A stretch of DNA of 64,000 bases from Spirometra erinaceieuropaei (Eukaryota; Platyhelminthes; Cestoda; Diphyllobothriidea; Diphyllobothriidae), in NCBI GenBank assembly GCA_902702965.1, contig CACRXP010000094.1, positions 63,611 to 127,610 of the forward strand. Direction: 5' to 3'. The position numbers and the translations under genes were made by a program. The number at the start of each line of letters is the position of its first letter. The first letter of the stretch is position 1. Shown here piece after piece: positions 24,395-36,819 of this stretch. The notes below the pieces were generated by a model that saw only the letters and a program-made list of their open reading frames with translations, was not told where the DNA came from and made no database searches.

Positions 24395-24715
24395 AAAGAC
24401 AAGGAGAGTAGAATGGTCATTTCTGGTTTATTAGCCGACGTCAGTCAGTCGCACCCAACCCCTGAAATATGGAAAATCTGGGGTTCAAACTCACGTCATG
24501 CTAGTTAAAATTAAAACGACTCTTACCTCTGGGTTACGTGCTCATTGCCCATTTCAGTTGGCCAACCCGATAATAACATACTGCCTGCATTATGCGCCAA
24601 GGTGCGGCCGATGGAGAGGCTCGCGAGAGAACCCGTAAGACACAGCGGAACGATTAAGTTCCGTTAGAACGATTGGTGAGCGCCACCTACCATTGAACCT
24701 TAATTCATCGGCCTG
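24395..24715 (-). mobile_element. Diverged tRNA-derived SINE copy
   Basis: Aligns block by block with the SINE pair at 43.57-44.16 kb: GACAAAGACAAGGA, a following GGTCATTTCTGG block, TTATTAGCC, a box-B-like GGGGTTCAAACTC on the plus strand (a degraded reverse complement), and a flank with CGCGAGAGAACCCGTAAG and GGTGAGCGCCACCTACCATTG. More decayed than the 43-44 kb copies. Confidence 0.6.
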
Positions 24716-25612
24716 CAAGAAGGCCAGTTTGAAGGGTTTAAGCAGAAGTATAAAAAATGTGCATCAATTAATTAAAAAAGTAAGCTTACTGGTGCAAATC
24801 GCTTTCTATCGTCATGTGACAAATTCGACTTGGTCAAACAATGATTAAAATGATGCGGAGTCTGGTAAATTCAAATACGTTTGCACACGTACGATTGGTA
24901 GCATGACAAAATATGGTTGGCGCTGCTATGCCTATATCGGAGGCAATGAACAGTTACTTTGGGCTAGGAAATATTTATTTTGCAGCCTTCATTAGGATTT
25001 TTTAAACATTTTCAAATAAATCGGTGGAATGCATGAATTTTAGCGCTACGCTGAAGTAAACGCAAGTTCAGACTAAGCTCATGCTACGATGTAGTGCGCT
25101 TTTGGTTCCGTCCCAATTTTGAAAATGACATAAGTCATATTTTTTGTTTGTGAGACGCTAATTATAAACACCATTTTCAGCCCTTTCTAGAAGCCTAGCT
25201 TATGTACAGTTTCATTTAAACTTTACGCACTGTCATTTAAGAATACCTGTCTTGCACGCAATATACATTTAAATCGCATTTTGCATCAGCGGTTCGTTGC
25301 AGACATCCAGAGAACAAAAGGTACTTGAAGTACGGATTTCAACAACAATATGGTAGCCCAGGTTAACTGCTTCCCCGAACTAAACGCAGTCCCTTTTAGA
25401 ATTACAAAGAATCAATGATTTTGTTAATTTATTTGTGGTTAAGTAAATTGGTTTTCATACTATACGAATGCACGTTCACTTGGGGTTGCAGTATCAGGGC
25501 AAGAGACAGCGAGGAATTCGCCCTATTTTGAAGTCATTAATTCCGGATTTTCGGCAAATTCGGCTCAGTTCACTATGAATAGTAAATAAGTTAATATATT
25601 ATTCCAGAGTCT
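24716..25612. other. No recognisable feature
   Basis: AT-rich spacer with no supportable feature. Confidence 0.4.
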
Positions 25613-25745
25613 GAACGTTTAACACAAGAGAAACTATTATTTCGAAAACAGTTCACGTATTTCTATCTCTTAACACGTAAAACAGCGCGCCAGAGATGGT
25701 AATACAGAAGCTCGAAAAGCCGATGTGCGACAAGACATAAGTCGG
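25613..25745. repeat. Dispersed repeat, partner of 23.5 kb
   Basis: Second copy of the repeat described at 23,487-23,645, same orientation. It immediately precedes a long open frame, so part of that frame's 5' end may be repeat-derived. Confidence 0.45.
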
Positions 25746-25792
25746 AAGCTGTGGTGCACCGGGCGGGAAGACTGCGCACAGATAAGAACGGA

Positions 25793-26164
25793 ATGCAAGG
25801 AATGAACGAATTAATATATAATCCGACCATCGTCGGTGTGGAGGAAGAAAATGTGAGGGTATGGAATGGAATCTTGAAGAACATCGCAGTCATTGGAAAG
25901 GATCATAGATTTACACTTGCCAGATTAAACAAATTGAGTTTGGAATGTAGAATAATCGATTATCCAAGATATGACCCAGAGTTTATAGCCGCACGCGGGT
26001 GTTTTATTAAGAAGATGAGGGCGCAGGCGATACTGAAGGCGGAGGAGTATTCAAAAAAGCGCCTGCCTACTGGCGCCAACCCTTGTCTAATTCTTTTGGA
26101 GCAAAGTGAATCACAAGAGCAACATCATCTAAAGTACTGTTGTTGGCTTTGTATGCAAATTGTA
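25793..26164 (+). CDS. Possible coding exon of unknown function
   Basis: An open stretch of about 120 codons in AT-rich sequence where stops are otherwise frequent. The product is polar and charged, with NPTIVGVEEENVRVWNGILK and LNKLSLECRIIDYPRYDPEF. I do not recognise the family. A possible donor, ATT followed by GTAAAG, lies near 26,160. The frame continues 5' to 25,751 but without an ATG before about 25,793. It could be an exon of one gene with the frame at 26.3-26.5 kb. Confidence 0.35.
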
Positions 26165-26318
26165 AAGGGTCCAAAAACTTGAACAAAAAGGTTTTTAATA
26201 TCAGGGGCAATCCTTTCTGCATGCCTTCGTAGTTAGGAGGAACAGGCAATTAGACGATATAATAAAGGATCAAACTTAACTGGTTTTAGGGATTGGAGTA
26301 ATTTTTACTGTATTTCAG

Positions 26319-26548
26319 GCATCATGAATCTCGGACTCCATGAAATATATGTAAATAAAGTTCGTTTAATAGAGGCTATCTGGGAACAACAGGATTTAAG
26401 AAGAAAAGGCGAGACTCCATCTGGTCCGGCAGCCATTGATCCACGGACGTGTTTAAAGTGTTTCTCTACAGTTGCCACAGACACGTGTTGGAAGGCACAT
26501 CGTGATAGGGCATGTCATCTGAGGGAAGATGAGAGCCATTGCGACTAA
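26319..26548 (+). CDS. Possible terminal exon with Cys/His-rich end
   Basis: Follows a good acceptor (TGTATTTCAG, AG at 26,317-26,318) and ends with TAA at 26,546-26,548. The product ends with a Cys/His-rich stretch (CLKCFSTVATDTC then CxxH-like spacing with HRDRACH) that could bind a metal. Phase against the frame at 25.8-26.16 kb does not settle the join; an alternative acceptor at 26,288 is possible. Family not recognised. Confidence 0.33.
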
Positions 26549-26549
26549 A

Positions 26550-28255
26550 TATAAAATTTTTATTTAAGGAGTTTAAATCAGAATCCACATGAACCAGTGT
26601 GTTGCATTGGCCAGCGAGACGCTTCGGAGGAAGAATAAGTAAAAAATTAGCTAATAAATAGGTTATTTGACCTGTTAATCTCTGTTTTTTTAACATGGTA
26701 ACACGCCTAAGCCTGTTACGGATTTCTTTTTTTCGTCTTAATAATTTCATATAGGGGGAAGAACTTTTATTTTGTCATGCCTATGAAGCAGCAAAAGAAC
26801 AGCAGATATCGAAAATTTCATTTAAAAACGCCGTTAGCTAGAAAGAACAAGATTTCACTTTCGATTGTTTAAGGAAAGCGAGGATAGGATAAGATGTGCA
26901 AATGTGAACAGGCGAATGTTTTGTGCGGACGTGTTGCGAACGTGTCATTTTGACTTGCCTGAATGTGTACGTTTTGAGGTGGAACGAATTTTCGGAAGAC
27001 CCAATAAAGAAGAATGATCAGGACCTGACAATGAGCCGTATTTTTAACGCAAAAACTTGCTGTGTTTTGGTCAGAATATGATAAAGTGAGGTATCTGCGC
27101 AAACATTAAATGAGATAAGATTTTCAAAGCTGGAAAATGTGAAGGGACATAAATTCACACGATTAAAAAATACCGTATAAAATAATATACTATCTGCAGG
27201 ACAATATAGCAGGCTGTGGTAAAAAAGGTCGAAAATGCAGGTTACAACACCTTTAAAAAGAGAACGGAAAATGTTAATACTGACCTTTATATAAGTTAAC
27301 AGACGGGGCTTACACAAAACAGGGATGGCATTAATTAAAGAAGCAGAGTAGAAAAATAAGGACTTATCGTCTCTATAAAAATGGCAACGGCTAAACCTCT
27401 GCCAAAAGATAAAAGTTTTCCATCCCTTCAAAAGCAGTACAAAGATGGAGAAGTAGTAATTTGAGAATCAATGTCACCTTTTAAGAACGTCTCCTAAAGT
27501 CGAACCATTTCTGTTTAACTATAATATTGTTACGACAAACGTAGCTCCAACGCGCGGGCTTTGATAAAGATGGAACGACAGTTTTTCGACAAAAAACCTC
27601 AAAGTTACAATCTGTTCCTTAGCGGACGCATAAATGCAAGTTGCCACATTGGTGTTTTTCCGATGTAAAGGCTTTTATTTACGCAAATATGATACATTGA
27701 ATACACAAAGATCCCAATTACGACAAATTGGCAAAACGTGCACCAGTTTGCAACATGGACATTTGTTACTAAAATTGACAATTTTATTCCCTTCAACAGG
27801 GTGCTATCGTAATCTAGAGACTCCCGCGTAATCTTAATTCGCGCAAAAAGAAATATAAAACGATTTATCATTTCCTAGTTAAATAGGCTTAGTAGTGTAC
27901 AACTTACTAAAAATTACATTTGAATGGAGATCTACACATCCAAATAAGTCTCCAAATGGGTGTTAGGATGTAACAAAATACGTATCGACTACAATATTCC
28001 CCAAAACAATATAATTTTTGCGTTTATTGAATAAAATAACATGCGTTTCTGATGACCCTATGTGCTCTTACTCTAGAAAACGTCCAAATATGTGAACATA
28101 CACAGGTTCGTAATCCGGTTAAAGACCGAGATTTGCGTGGTTTTATATTTGTTAACATTAAAATATAGATCACCATAGTAAATATGCATATAAATTAATG
28201 ATTGCTTACTGTAAGAGTAACTGTGATGTTAATGTAGGAGGACGTTTTATAACAT
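26550..28255. other. Spacer without recognised features
   Basis: Minus-strand frames at 27,018-27,431 and 27,605-27,871 are open for 88-137 codons. They have no motif or splice-site context, and I leave them uncalled. Confidence 0.35.
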
Positions 28256-28257
28256 AC

Positions 28258-28463
28258 CATCTTAGAATCTAACGTTCCTCTGTCTACGCGAACTTTAAAG
28301 CAAATATGTATTATGGGATCAGCCAAAAGATGTTATTTTGAATCTCTTTGTGGTGTTCTCTTCATATTTATTTACAAAATTAAATTAGGATATTCATCGA
28401 AGCCCTTTAGCAAAATTTCTGTCAAATCCACGATCCCTCGGGTACGCGGACAAAGATTGTCGT
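28258..28463 (-). pseudogene. Broken exon 2 of the 206-nt subfamily
   Basis: Reading down from 28,463 this is an exon of exactly 206 nt with phase-1 entry and phase-0 exit at a GTATGT donor (28,257). The 61.5-kb exon has the same length and aligns over all 65 codons without a gap (CPRTRG, EILLKGF, DPIIHICFKV, TLDSKM against CPRRRG, EILLEGL, DPTIHACVKV, TLNTKV). Two in-frame TAA codons, at codons 27 and 40 of the shared alignment, interrupt it, while splice sites and length are intact. This is decay by substitution only. No exon 1 or 3 was found nearby. Confidence 0.6.
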
Positions 28464-28469
28464 CTCTGC

Positions 28470-30200
28470 GGGCAACTTAGGATAATGTGCATAACTTTGG
28501 ACGTTATTCACTGGACAAATGTGGTTATAAAAGCACTGGACCCGACGACAATATGGATGCTTAAATTGTCATCGGATTATCCAAAAACTAGTATGCATTT
28601 GGTTGCTGGACGGCATATCTGCCAATGTTAAAAAGATATTGCACTTTAGGAATTATATACATCACAGGTACTTTAGCAGCTCATAGTAATGTCATAACCC
28701 ATAGCAAATAGGTTAGGCACGTAATTTTCACTTGCGCAAATGTCCGTTCATTTCAAAAAATGTGTTACGTGAGGAGTTAGCAACTAATTATTTGCCTTGT
28801 AAAAATGCATATACTTTATTTCCCGCAGAAAAAAACAGAAAAATATGTTAAGTTACGTTACAGCTCCGGCCGGACAAACTCACCTTAATCTGCAAGCTGC
28901 TTGCAGGCCAAATGCGATCGTAAATGTTTTTGATAACGCTAACAATCTAAACACCGGAATGCAATTCATAGCAACAAGAATGAATCCTAAGCCTCCAATG
29001 AACAGGTGACTTTAACACGCAAACCCCACTACCAATAATCCTAGACAGACCAGCCAACTTGGTCTAGTTGATTTACATTGCCTTTGCCTTTTTAAGAAGC
29101 TGAAAAGCTATTCACATTGCAGTATATTTGCGAGTTGACCAGGTGGCCAATAGCAGAAACTGATATGTACACCATTTATAATATTTCCAAAAGTTAGGCT
29201 TCACGTTCAGTGAAATATTTCTAGGTCGGGCATTCATGTTAACTGCACTACGCACTGTTCAAGCGATTCCTACACATATCTTTAGTAGATGTCGAAAGTG
29301 ACAATTATTTACTCCGGGCGTTGATAGTCTGTTGTGTGTTCCCATGCGCGACACAAGTTTATTGCAAACAGGCTGACTTTAAAGCCATAGTCACTTGACA
29401 CTTGTAATAAAGTTTAGAGATGTAAATAATAATGCCAACAGAGGATGTTTTGCTTTAATTAGAGCGCACTTTTTCCTAGGAGCACGCTTAAGCAGTTTAT
29501 GCTCTGCTATGGCTTTCTGTGACGAAAGACATCATTTAAAGCATATACTGTAAGAACTGCATGCACATAAAAACTATTTTATCATTGAATGTACATATCT
29601 TAAAAACCGTCTCACCAACGGTTCCATCCGCACTATTTTGTTTACATGATCTTTATGCGCTTTTATGGACTGAATATGCAAAAAAAGTGCTCCTATCACT
29701 TTTTATCTTTTATGTGATGTCTTAACAGCAAATTCGCAGGTGCTCGCATTGTGCTTAACATTAACTTCAGTATTTCAACTATAAACATTATATGACTTTG
29801 CATAGGACAATGCAGCCTCACAAATGCACAAACATAGCAATTATAGATCGCCCTGCTTACAGCGTAAATCCTTTAATGCTGATGGTGTGGTGCGTTGCTA
29901 TCAAAGTTCGCTTTCGACGGTAGGAAATGACCGATGATATAAATTGGCGATTAGCATAGTGTTCATAATTTTTTTAAATTGATTCAGTTTGCTCATAATT
30001 TGAGTTCTGTCGTCTCAGTGGAATAAAGGAAATGCATTTAGCTATGTGAGTAACAGTTTTGTCAGCAGTAGGATGCTAACCTCTTACTGACTTATCCGGT
30101 TGACAATCGTTTATGGAAAAGAAGTATTATTTTAGTTAGCTAAATGTGACGGCTTTTTATAGTGAGAAGAAACCGATTATACGGAGGTGCACGTACGACA
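28470..30200. other. AT-rich spacer without recognised features
   Basis: No gene or repeat supported over 1.7 kb. Confidence 0.4.
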
Positions 30201-30204
30201 GCAT

Positions 30205-30840
30205 ATGTCTGCTTATTTCTGCGTTACTGCTGTGTTTCTCTACAGTCTTCAAACGACCGCATTACTGTCCATTCCCGAGTGTAAGTTGATCATTTCTGTG
30301 TTTTTTTAAGTTAAAGTATGTTCATTTGTATTGCTTCCCACTGTTATCCAGCGTTGACAACATAGGCGGCCAGGGTTTTGGATGCTTATCGCTGACAGAA
30401 ATACATGTTTCTGACCTGCGCAAATCGTTGTCTTTTTATAGCAGCAGTTGGAAGATATCGCCCGACTGTGAATCACACCGTGGACTTTTTTCAATCATGT
30501 GATTTTTTCCTGACCAGCAATGATTGTCATTTTACCGCATTAAACCTATGTGCTGATGTTTTAGGCTAATATCATAAGATAGAGCCATCTGATAAACATG
30601 GGTGCGTTATCTCAAACATAATGTCTGTATTATGCCAACCAGATTTGAAGCCGACAACTGTAAAATGCCAAATGAGAGTCGCATGTGACCCCCGCGACTG
30701 TTATCAATTTAGTGAAGCAGCAAGCATGCATTTTACAGTATCGTGGGTTGCTTGCAGTCTCTCTTGCTTGTCGTAAATGTGCCTCCGAAGGTCATTATGT
30801 GATTCGGATACGAGACTCTGCATTATCTATCTGCGAATGT
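30205..30840 (+). pseudogene. Probable secreted-protein family gene cut by a PLE1 tail
   Basis: The first exon (30,205-30,280, 76 nt) encodes a signal peptide (MSAYFCVTAVFLYSLQTTAL) and ends in phase 1 at GTAAGT, as in the members at 21.4, 38.3 and 56.2 kb. A 477-nt intron ends CTTGCAG (AG at 30,756-30,757). The next exon starts in phase 1 and reads RKCASEGHYVIRIRDSA, which loosely follows KKCPQDEGIFRIADIA of the 37-kb gene, before it runs into a PLE1 tail at about 30,825. The similarity is weak, and the call rests mainly on architecture. Confidence 0.4.
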
Positions 30841-30925
30841 CTCTGATGATGGGTTCGAGTGAGAATCCGAAACGTCAGGCAAATAAACTTCTTGTCCCAG
30901 TGATCGCATCTTCATCTTCTGAAGA
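30825..30925 (+). mobile_element. Solo ~100-bp PLE1 tail unit
   Basis: Only the last part of the element: TATCTGCGAATGTCT, CTGATGA at 30,843-30,849, the perfect stem GGGTTC/GAATCC, GAAAC, AATAAA at 30,882-30,887, and the end CATCTTCATCTTCTGAA. It is almost identical to 50,870-50,970, so the copy is recent. No PLE coding sequence accompanies it. Confidence 0.8.
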
Positions 30926-31247
30926 TGACGTCAATTAAAACTACCCTCCAATTTAGTCAGCAATTACTCTTTAATTTGCACCATCGTCCGAGAATTTTCT
31001 ATCATAAAGTTTACTTTCTGAGGTAAAAGTTTGCAAACATTGTGAAGAGTATCTGAGAGGCAGTCAACGAAAAATAAATGGCATATTGCTTGTTTTTAAA
31101 CGGCGTCCAAAATCGCCCTATATCTGCTTCCATAGGCAGTGTCATCAACCCACCGACGATGATGATGATGACTGCATCACTCCTTAGGCTAAATGGTGCT
31201 TTATTTGCTCTGATCAGAATCGGGATCTCGGGTTATCAGGGTTTATC

Positions 31248-31830
31248 GCCTTCTAAACGTTTATCTCTCTTAAATACCGATTTGTGATAAACACGTGAAG
31301 ATAGTTGGGGCTGTGATACATGCTGCAACAGGTGAGGGTGTCTGGAACTTTATATCCATTTGAAAGCGACTGGATCAAATTAGCCCACCATTGTCGCCAA
31401 CGTCGGCAGTATCACAAATTAAAGAGATGCCAACCTTCTGGAAATGCTGATCTGTCAGAACTGGAAAGAAAATACCCAGGTCAGATGAAACCACTCAGGG
31501 ACACGCGGTCAACGTCTCATTTCATGGTATTAACGACATGCCCGCAAGCCCATAAAGCCATACGTGCACGTGATTTGAGCTAATAACCCCCAGAAGGAGA
31601 TAAATAATTTAACTCCCAGGTTTTTGGTGGAGCAGGATTCTGGTAAACTACTAAACTTAAAGTACGCTGTTTATCTATATAGTCACGGCGCCCAATGTGA
31701 CAACAGCTTTCTATACTAAATTTTTAAGTGTTTTGCTTTCGAAGACCACGACTGTGTGTCACAAACATGGTGCTCTTAAATGAAGGGCGGTAAACAGAAA
31801 CCTATCACGGTGCTAAAATACATCACTGAA
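31248..31830 (+). repeat. Dispersed repeat, partner of 46.56-46.97 kb
   Basis: Ordered blocks shared in the same orientation with 46,558-46,970: CTTCTAAACGTTTATCTC against CTTTAAACGGTTATCTCG, CCGATTTGT, GATGTCTGG-like, CAATGTGACAACAGCTTTC (about 31,694), GTCACAAAC (about 31,758). It contains no coherent long frame. Type unknown. Confidence 0.6.
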
Positions 31831-34175
31831 CACTTGAATGAAATGCGTATTCGGGTCAATTCCAAAAATGAAAGTGAAAGTATAACGGATTGAACTGAAA
31901 TGGACAACTGTCACGAATGACGGTGAAATTTCGAGTTCCAGGTGTATGCATATTTGAAGAAGAAGAAGAAGAATAAAAAGAAGAGTCGAGCACACGAACA
32001 CCTCGTTTATTATCCTGATTATAAGTGTATATTGGGACTTGAAAGCTCAATGCGGATAACTTCATGATGAAGATGCTGCTCCTTTTGAAATTAAGTATAC
32101 TGATGAGTATAAGTTATGTAAATTCACTATCCTTTCTTGTATTGAAATGTCTCAGACACCATGTCACTAATAGTTGTAATGAGCTGTATAATCCTGGATT
32201 TCTACCCAACAGATTACGGAACATATAGAAACATTGATTTCCGCCGCAATAATTGCAAGTCGTATGATCATGTTCAATTTTAATTACGGACTGCTGAGGG
32301 AAGTAGGTGCATGTGCCTAGTAATTGGACGAATGAGCCGAGCCTAAGTCGGTCTTAAATTAATCCTGAACTAAAAAGAGCACAAGATCCGAAGACAGACC
32401 TTTACACGACGTAGTCACTCTGTCCCTAATGGAAAACCTGTTTCTATCAATCTCAGCTCTCCTTGAACATAGTTTTAGCGGGTGGGTAAGCATGTCCAAT
32501 TTATGCGGGAAGAAGCAGGTAGACGAGCGTCCACTTTTATGTTACATTGGACCCAAACATTAGACTTATTTTTTCGTGGATTTTCTTGGAGACAGTACAA
32601 TCTTTGACAGTCCAATTTCCCTAAACGCCTGTATAGCGCATAAAAAATGGGGCTACAGGACGTTTCACGACATTTTAATGAAGTTTTCTTTAGTAAGTTC
32701 CGTAAAAGATTTATTTGAAGAGTGCCAAAATATAGAAATATCTATCTAGCAGGATGCTGTCAAAGCCCAGTAGTGGGACGCAGATTGCGAGAATTTGGAG
32801 CCTGAAACTGAGTCCTATGTAACACAGAAATCACTTCCAAGGTCTTCAGGGACCCAACATGCACTCCTGGATGTCGTCAAGTCAAAACGTTCTGCATTCA
32901 TACGAGGCGGCTTCCGTGATTACTGTGAGTTTCATTACAGTCCCTGGTAATGGAAATATTTGGTCGCATCGCAAATAACATGATCCCTTCGAACAGTTTG
33001 GCATAAGTTTCACGATCGTTGCTCAAGAATCAGTATCCAACTATGCTGTCAACACGCTCAGAATCCTTCTTTCTTTTGGTGAACCGAAGTGCTTTTGTGT
33101 TACATGATGGGTCAGTAGTTATACTTCAATATGCAGGTAATGCTTTGCAAACTTAATTTTGCTTCCGCATTTTCGGTCTTCTCCATTTCCACAAAACAGC
33201 TGAAATGCATTCAGGGGAAGTCTCCGGTCTTTACCCCTTTAATACTATCGTGTTTATAGTATTTATACAATGACTGGGGAGAGATTATGCATACGAATTC
33301 GTGATTTGCTAATATTGTCTTTGTTCATGCAAAATTGGTTGACAACGATGGCGTTGCTAAATGGTGTACTTATGTTGTCAATTGGACCGGAATGACAGAG
33401 AGAGAAGGTAAGGATGTTTACCAGTCCAATCCTTCGCGCACTTTCGGTTTCCTTTATCTTTTGGGACGTCGTATGTTCAATTTCAGTAGTAGTTGTTGAC
33501 GTTTCATCCCTTCGGCGGGCAAGTAGTTCGATTTAGATACGCAACCCTTTGGCAATGCTTCGGTCAGACATAAATCGGATTTTGTTTGGAAATGCTGCAT
33601 TTCATACTCCAAAGCTTCTGGTGAGTTTTACGATGAAAACATGTTATTTAGTAGTACCTAAGGTCTTTTTAGTCAATTTTGTATCCATAAGTAATCAGCA
33701 TAAGTAACAAACGCATACGAGGACTGACGCGCATGGTCGTATTTTAACTGGCGCCATGAATGGGCACTTTTACAATTCATCGAAAATAGACGAAGGAACC
33801 TGAGCACTTCCTCCTGAGGATCACCGAATCCTCGTGATCACTTAAAGTCCAGAGATGTTCCCTTCAAATGTTATTCAGCTCTGCATTCAAAACAGCTAAA
33901 GTCTTGAGCTAAATTCTTCAGCGTTAATTCTTCACTGCAAAATACTTTCGAATACGTGCGCGTAGTTTGTCCAATACCTCATGGTACTGGTGTAACAGTT
34001 CTGGGAATGATGGTGTTTGTCAGCGTTTACGACACAGGAACACGTGCAAAACAATCGTTAGTCAAATAATACAAAATGTTTTTTTCATATATAGTCTACC
34101 AATTGTAGGATATAAGTGCGTAATATTTTACGGCAAAGATTCTCATATGTACGCACAGTACATAGAACCATTTCG
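31831..34175. other. Spacer with a short GAA run
   Basis: No gene supported. A (GAA)-rich stretch lies at 31,955-31,985. Otherwise nothing recognisable. Confidence 0.4.
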
Positions 34176-34179
34176 CGCA

Positions 34180-34440
34180 CTGTTGATGAGATATCAAAAA
34201 TTAACAACTTGCAGGCCGGCTATAAAGTAATTAGAGCAACAGCGGACAGCACTTCTTGATGCAGGGTAGAGTTGTTAATTACCGTAGGGGTGCCGCGCTA
34301 TAAAGACTGCATCCTATGAATACTGCAACGTTCTGTGCTCGAATCACCTGGTTCTGTCACTGTTACTTATGATTGGTTCAGATGAGAGTCCGACGCGTCA
34401 GGCAAGTAAACCCCTTGTTCCAGCGATCGCTCCTGCTTCA
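34180..34440 (+). mobile_element. Solo PLE1 tail (pLTR), longer form
   Basis: Starts GATGAGATATCAAAAATTAAC, aligning with the tail of copy D (GATGAGATTTCAGCAATTAAC), and continues through TATAAAGACTGCATCC and GAATACTGCA. It passes a degraded CTTATGA / GAGTCCGACGCGTCAGGC core near 34,365 and a degraded AAGTAAACC in place of AATAAA, and ends near TCGCTCCTGC. Old, isolated copy without coding sequence. Confidence 0.65.
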
Positions 34441-34444
34441 TATC

Positions 34445-36815
34445 AGCTAGCGCCCGGAACTTGTATTTTCGTTGCATCGGCAGAGGTTGAGTATATTTTA
34501 GTGCGGGTTTGATGTGGGCGAAGGCTACATGACGTCTTTGCGAAAAGGCATAGATTTTCTAGTTTATTATCCATGGCAAATAAGTTTGGCATACAGCCAC
34601 CAGTTGACAATAGGGGTTTTGTTCACGGGGGATTGAGCATCATTATGCTTTCCGCAGAACTTGCTAGAAACATTGTGGTTAGCATCTATAGTCTTCGAAA
34701 TTACCAATCTTAACTCACATAATTAGATATCTGTGAGCAAGTACGCCGAATCGACGCCCTAGGAGCGTGGGCAACAAAATATATTGGAGACTCTGATATT
34801 TTTGATGGTTTATTTCCGTTTTTTGCGGAAGCACAATTTAGACCCTTTATTTAAATATAGTTAAATCCCCCTTACTGCTAAAATTTAACGTCCGTCCACA
34901 CTGTATTCCGCGTGTGTCGTTTATGTTGATAGAAAAAATGTGATTCTTAAGTTATGCGTGAGCTTGGTTTTTTTCCGAAAGAGCACGGACGCAATTTGGC
35001 AGCAGTACTGTTTCACCTTTAAATCAGACGCATAAAGCCAAGTATTACAAGACTACAGGAAGAAAGTGATAAAAGACAAACGCGAAAGAGTGAAGTTATA
35101 AATTTAACGAAAGGCGCCGTATGTCGGTAGAGCGGATTTAGCTCTTAGCGAGAAGTAAATTTACCATACCCAATCTTGCCGGTGAAACCTGATGAAGGAA
35201 ATGGAGGCGATATATATTAGCAATTAAGATCCTGCGCATTTTATTTCTTTGTCCAGCCTATCCCTGATGAAGAATTCTTGAATGCTCTATAAGCATGCCT
35301 ATGCTACATGTCAAAATTTTTATAAATTTGAGCCGGCATATACGTTAGCGTGTATTTCGCCATTTTACAAAGCTAAGAGCTATGCTAAACTATACTTGCC
35401 CATTCACGCGTGCTCCCTTCCTAAGAAGCGAGTAAATTAAGTCTGAGAATTTTATCAAACGGATCTAACCGCATTTGACAATTAATTTTTTTCGCAAAAA
35501 TCATGTGAAGCTTGGCACAGGCAAGAAGGTCCTTTTTAAAAACCAGACGATCTGTCCGTTTCAAAAGTGTGATTTACAAACTTCTGTGATATCATACATT
35601 AAAGCGCAGTATAAACGACTTCTTGTATGCAGTTGTTTAGACCTTCAGATATTTTTGTGCTTTTATGGGGATGCTCAATGACCTACGGCCGAATAGTCTG
35701 TAGCACAGTGGCCATATGACATTTTTAAGCATATAGTACTATGTGTTTTGTTCGTTCTAGATTTTATTGGTTTTTAAAAGGAATGGGTGGAGGATGAACG
35801 GGATTCATGGAGACTAAGCATTTATATGGTCATTATACATTTGTATCTTTAAAACGGAGCCTAAAAGCAAATCAACATATCAAATAGGCTCCAAAATTAA
35901 TAAAAATGATTTCTTTATAGTTAGCCAAAGACTCCTCACTAATCTCCGATGATGTGAGATGTCGATCAGACTTCCTAATGTTGTTTTCATCTAAGCTTTG
36001 AAAAAAAGACAGTTTGCAGACAATCATCATTGAAACAACTAATTCAAGGTGCGGGTTAAAAGATATTTGGTTAAAGTAGGTGTTTATTGGTTTTTATTTT
36101 GATTGTGTACGTTCCGCCGTTGTGAGTGTCTTATCTGATTGAGCCTACATAAATGGCTCGGAAGGTTATTAGCATTAAAAGTAATGCCCAGTTACTCCCT
36201 CCACTACCAAATGCTCTCGATAGACGCCTTATTTTAAAAATTTTTATAAACTCTTAGGAGAAAATCCTTATTTATGAACAAATGATTTGAATTGATAAAA
36301 TCGTGATGTATTCACTGCAGTTCAAAACACGGTTTGAGACTTATCGTGCTCCAGCGCTCTAAGTACATCAAAATATATTTGACAACAGGAGCGTTTTCAT
36401 GATATGCAAATCGCATCTTAAACCACCGGTAAACGGAGAAATATGGTCAATTTTGCACAAAATGTTTAAATTATTGTTCAAACAGTAGACTATTGGCTTG
36501 CCGCCATACATAACAGCACGCATCTTTGTCAATGACTAGATCACAAAGTGAACCCCCAAAATTTAGAGCATGCTTATTTTGCAGTAACGAAGCTATAGAA
36601 ACGTGTGCGCACTGTGCAAAAGTTTACAGGCATGAGAGTTGCTGTATAATCAAGTTTCACAACAAATTCTCGATAAAATGTAACTGAATGAATTCTGTTT
36701 TAATCTGCGTACATTGAGAATTATAAATTGTTGTTTATAATATATTACGTTTTTTAGCCAGTACGATGACTATCACACAGGTATGGTGTATCAAATCTAT
36801 CCAACCAAGTTCATT
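34445..36815. other. AT-rich spacer without recognised features
   Basis: No gene supported; a 68-codon frame at 35,475-35,681 has no relatives. The right end adjoins exon 3 of the next gene. Confidence 0.4.
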
Positions 36816-36819
36816 AGAA

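Noticed and set aside
26869..27871. Chain of minus-strand frames up to 137 codons
   Set aside because: Hydrophobic, low-complexity translations typical of AT-rich DNA; no motif or splice context.
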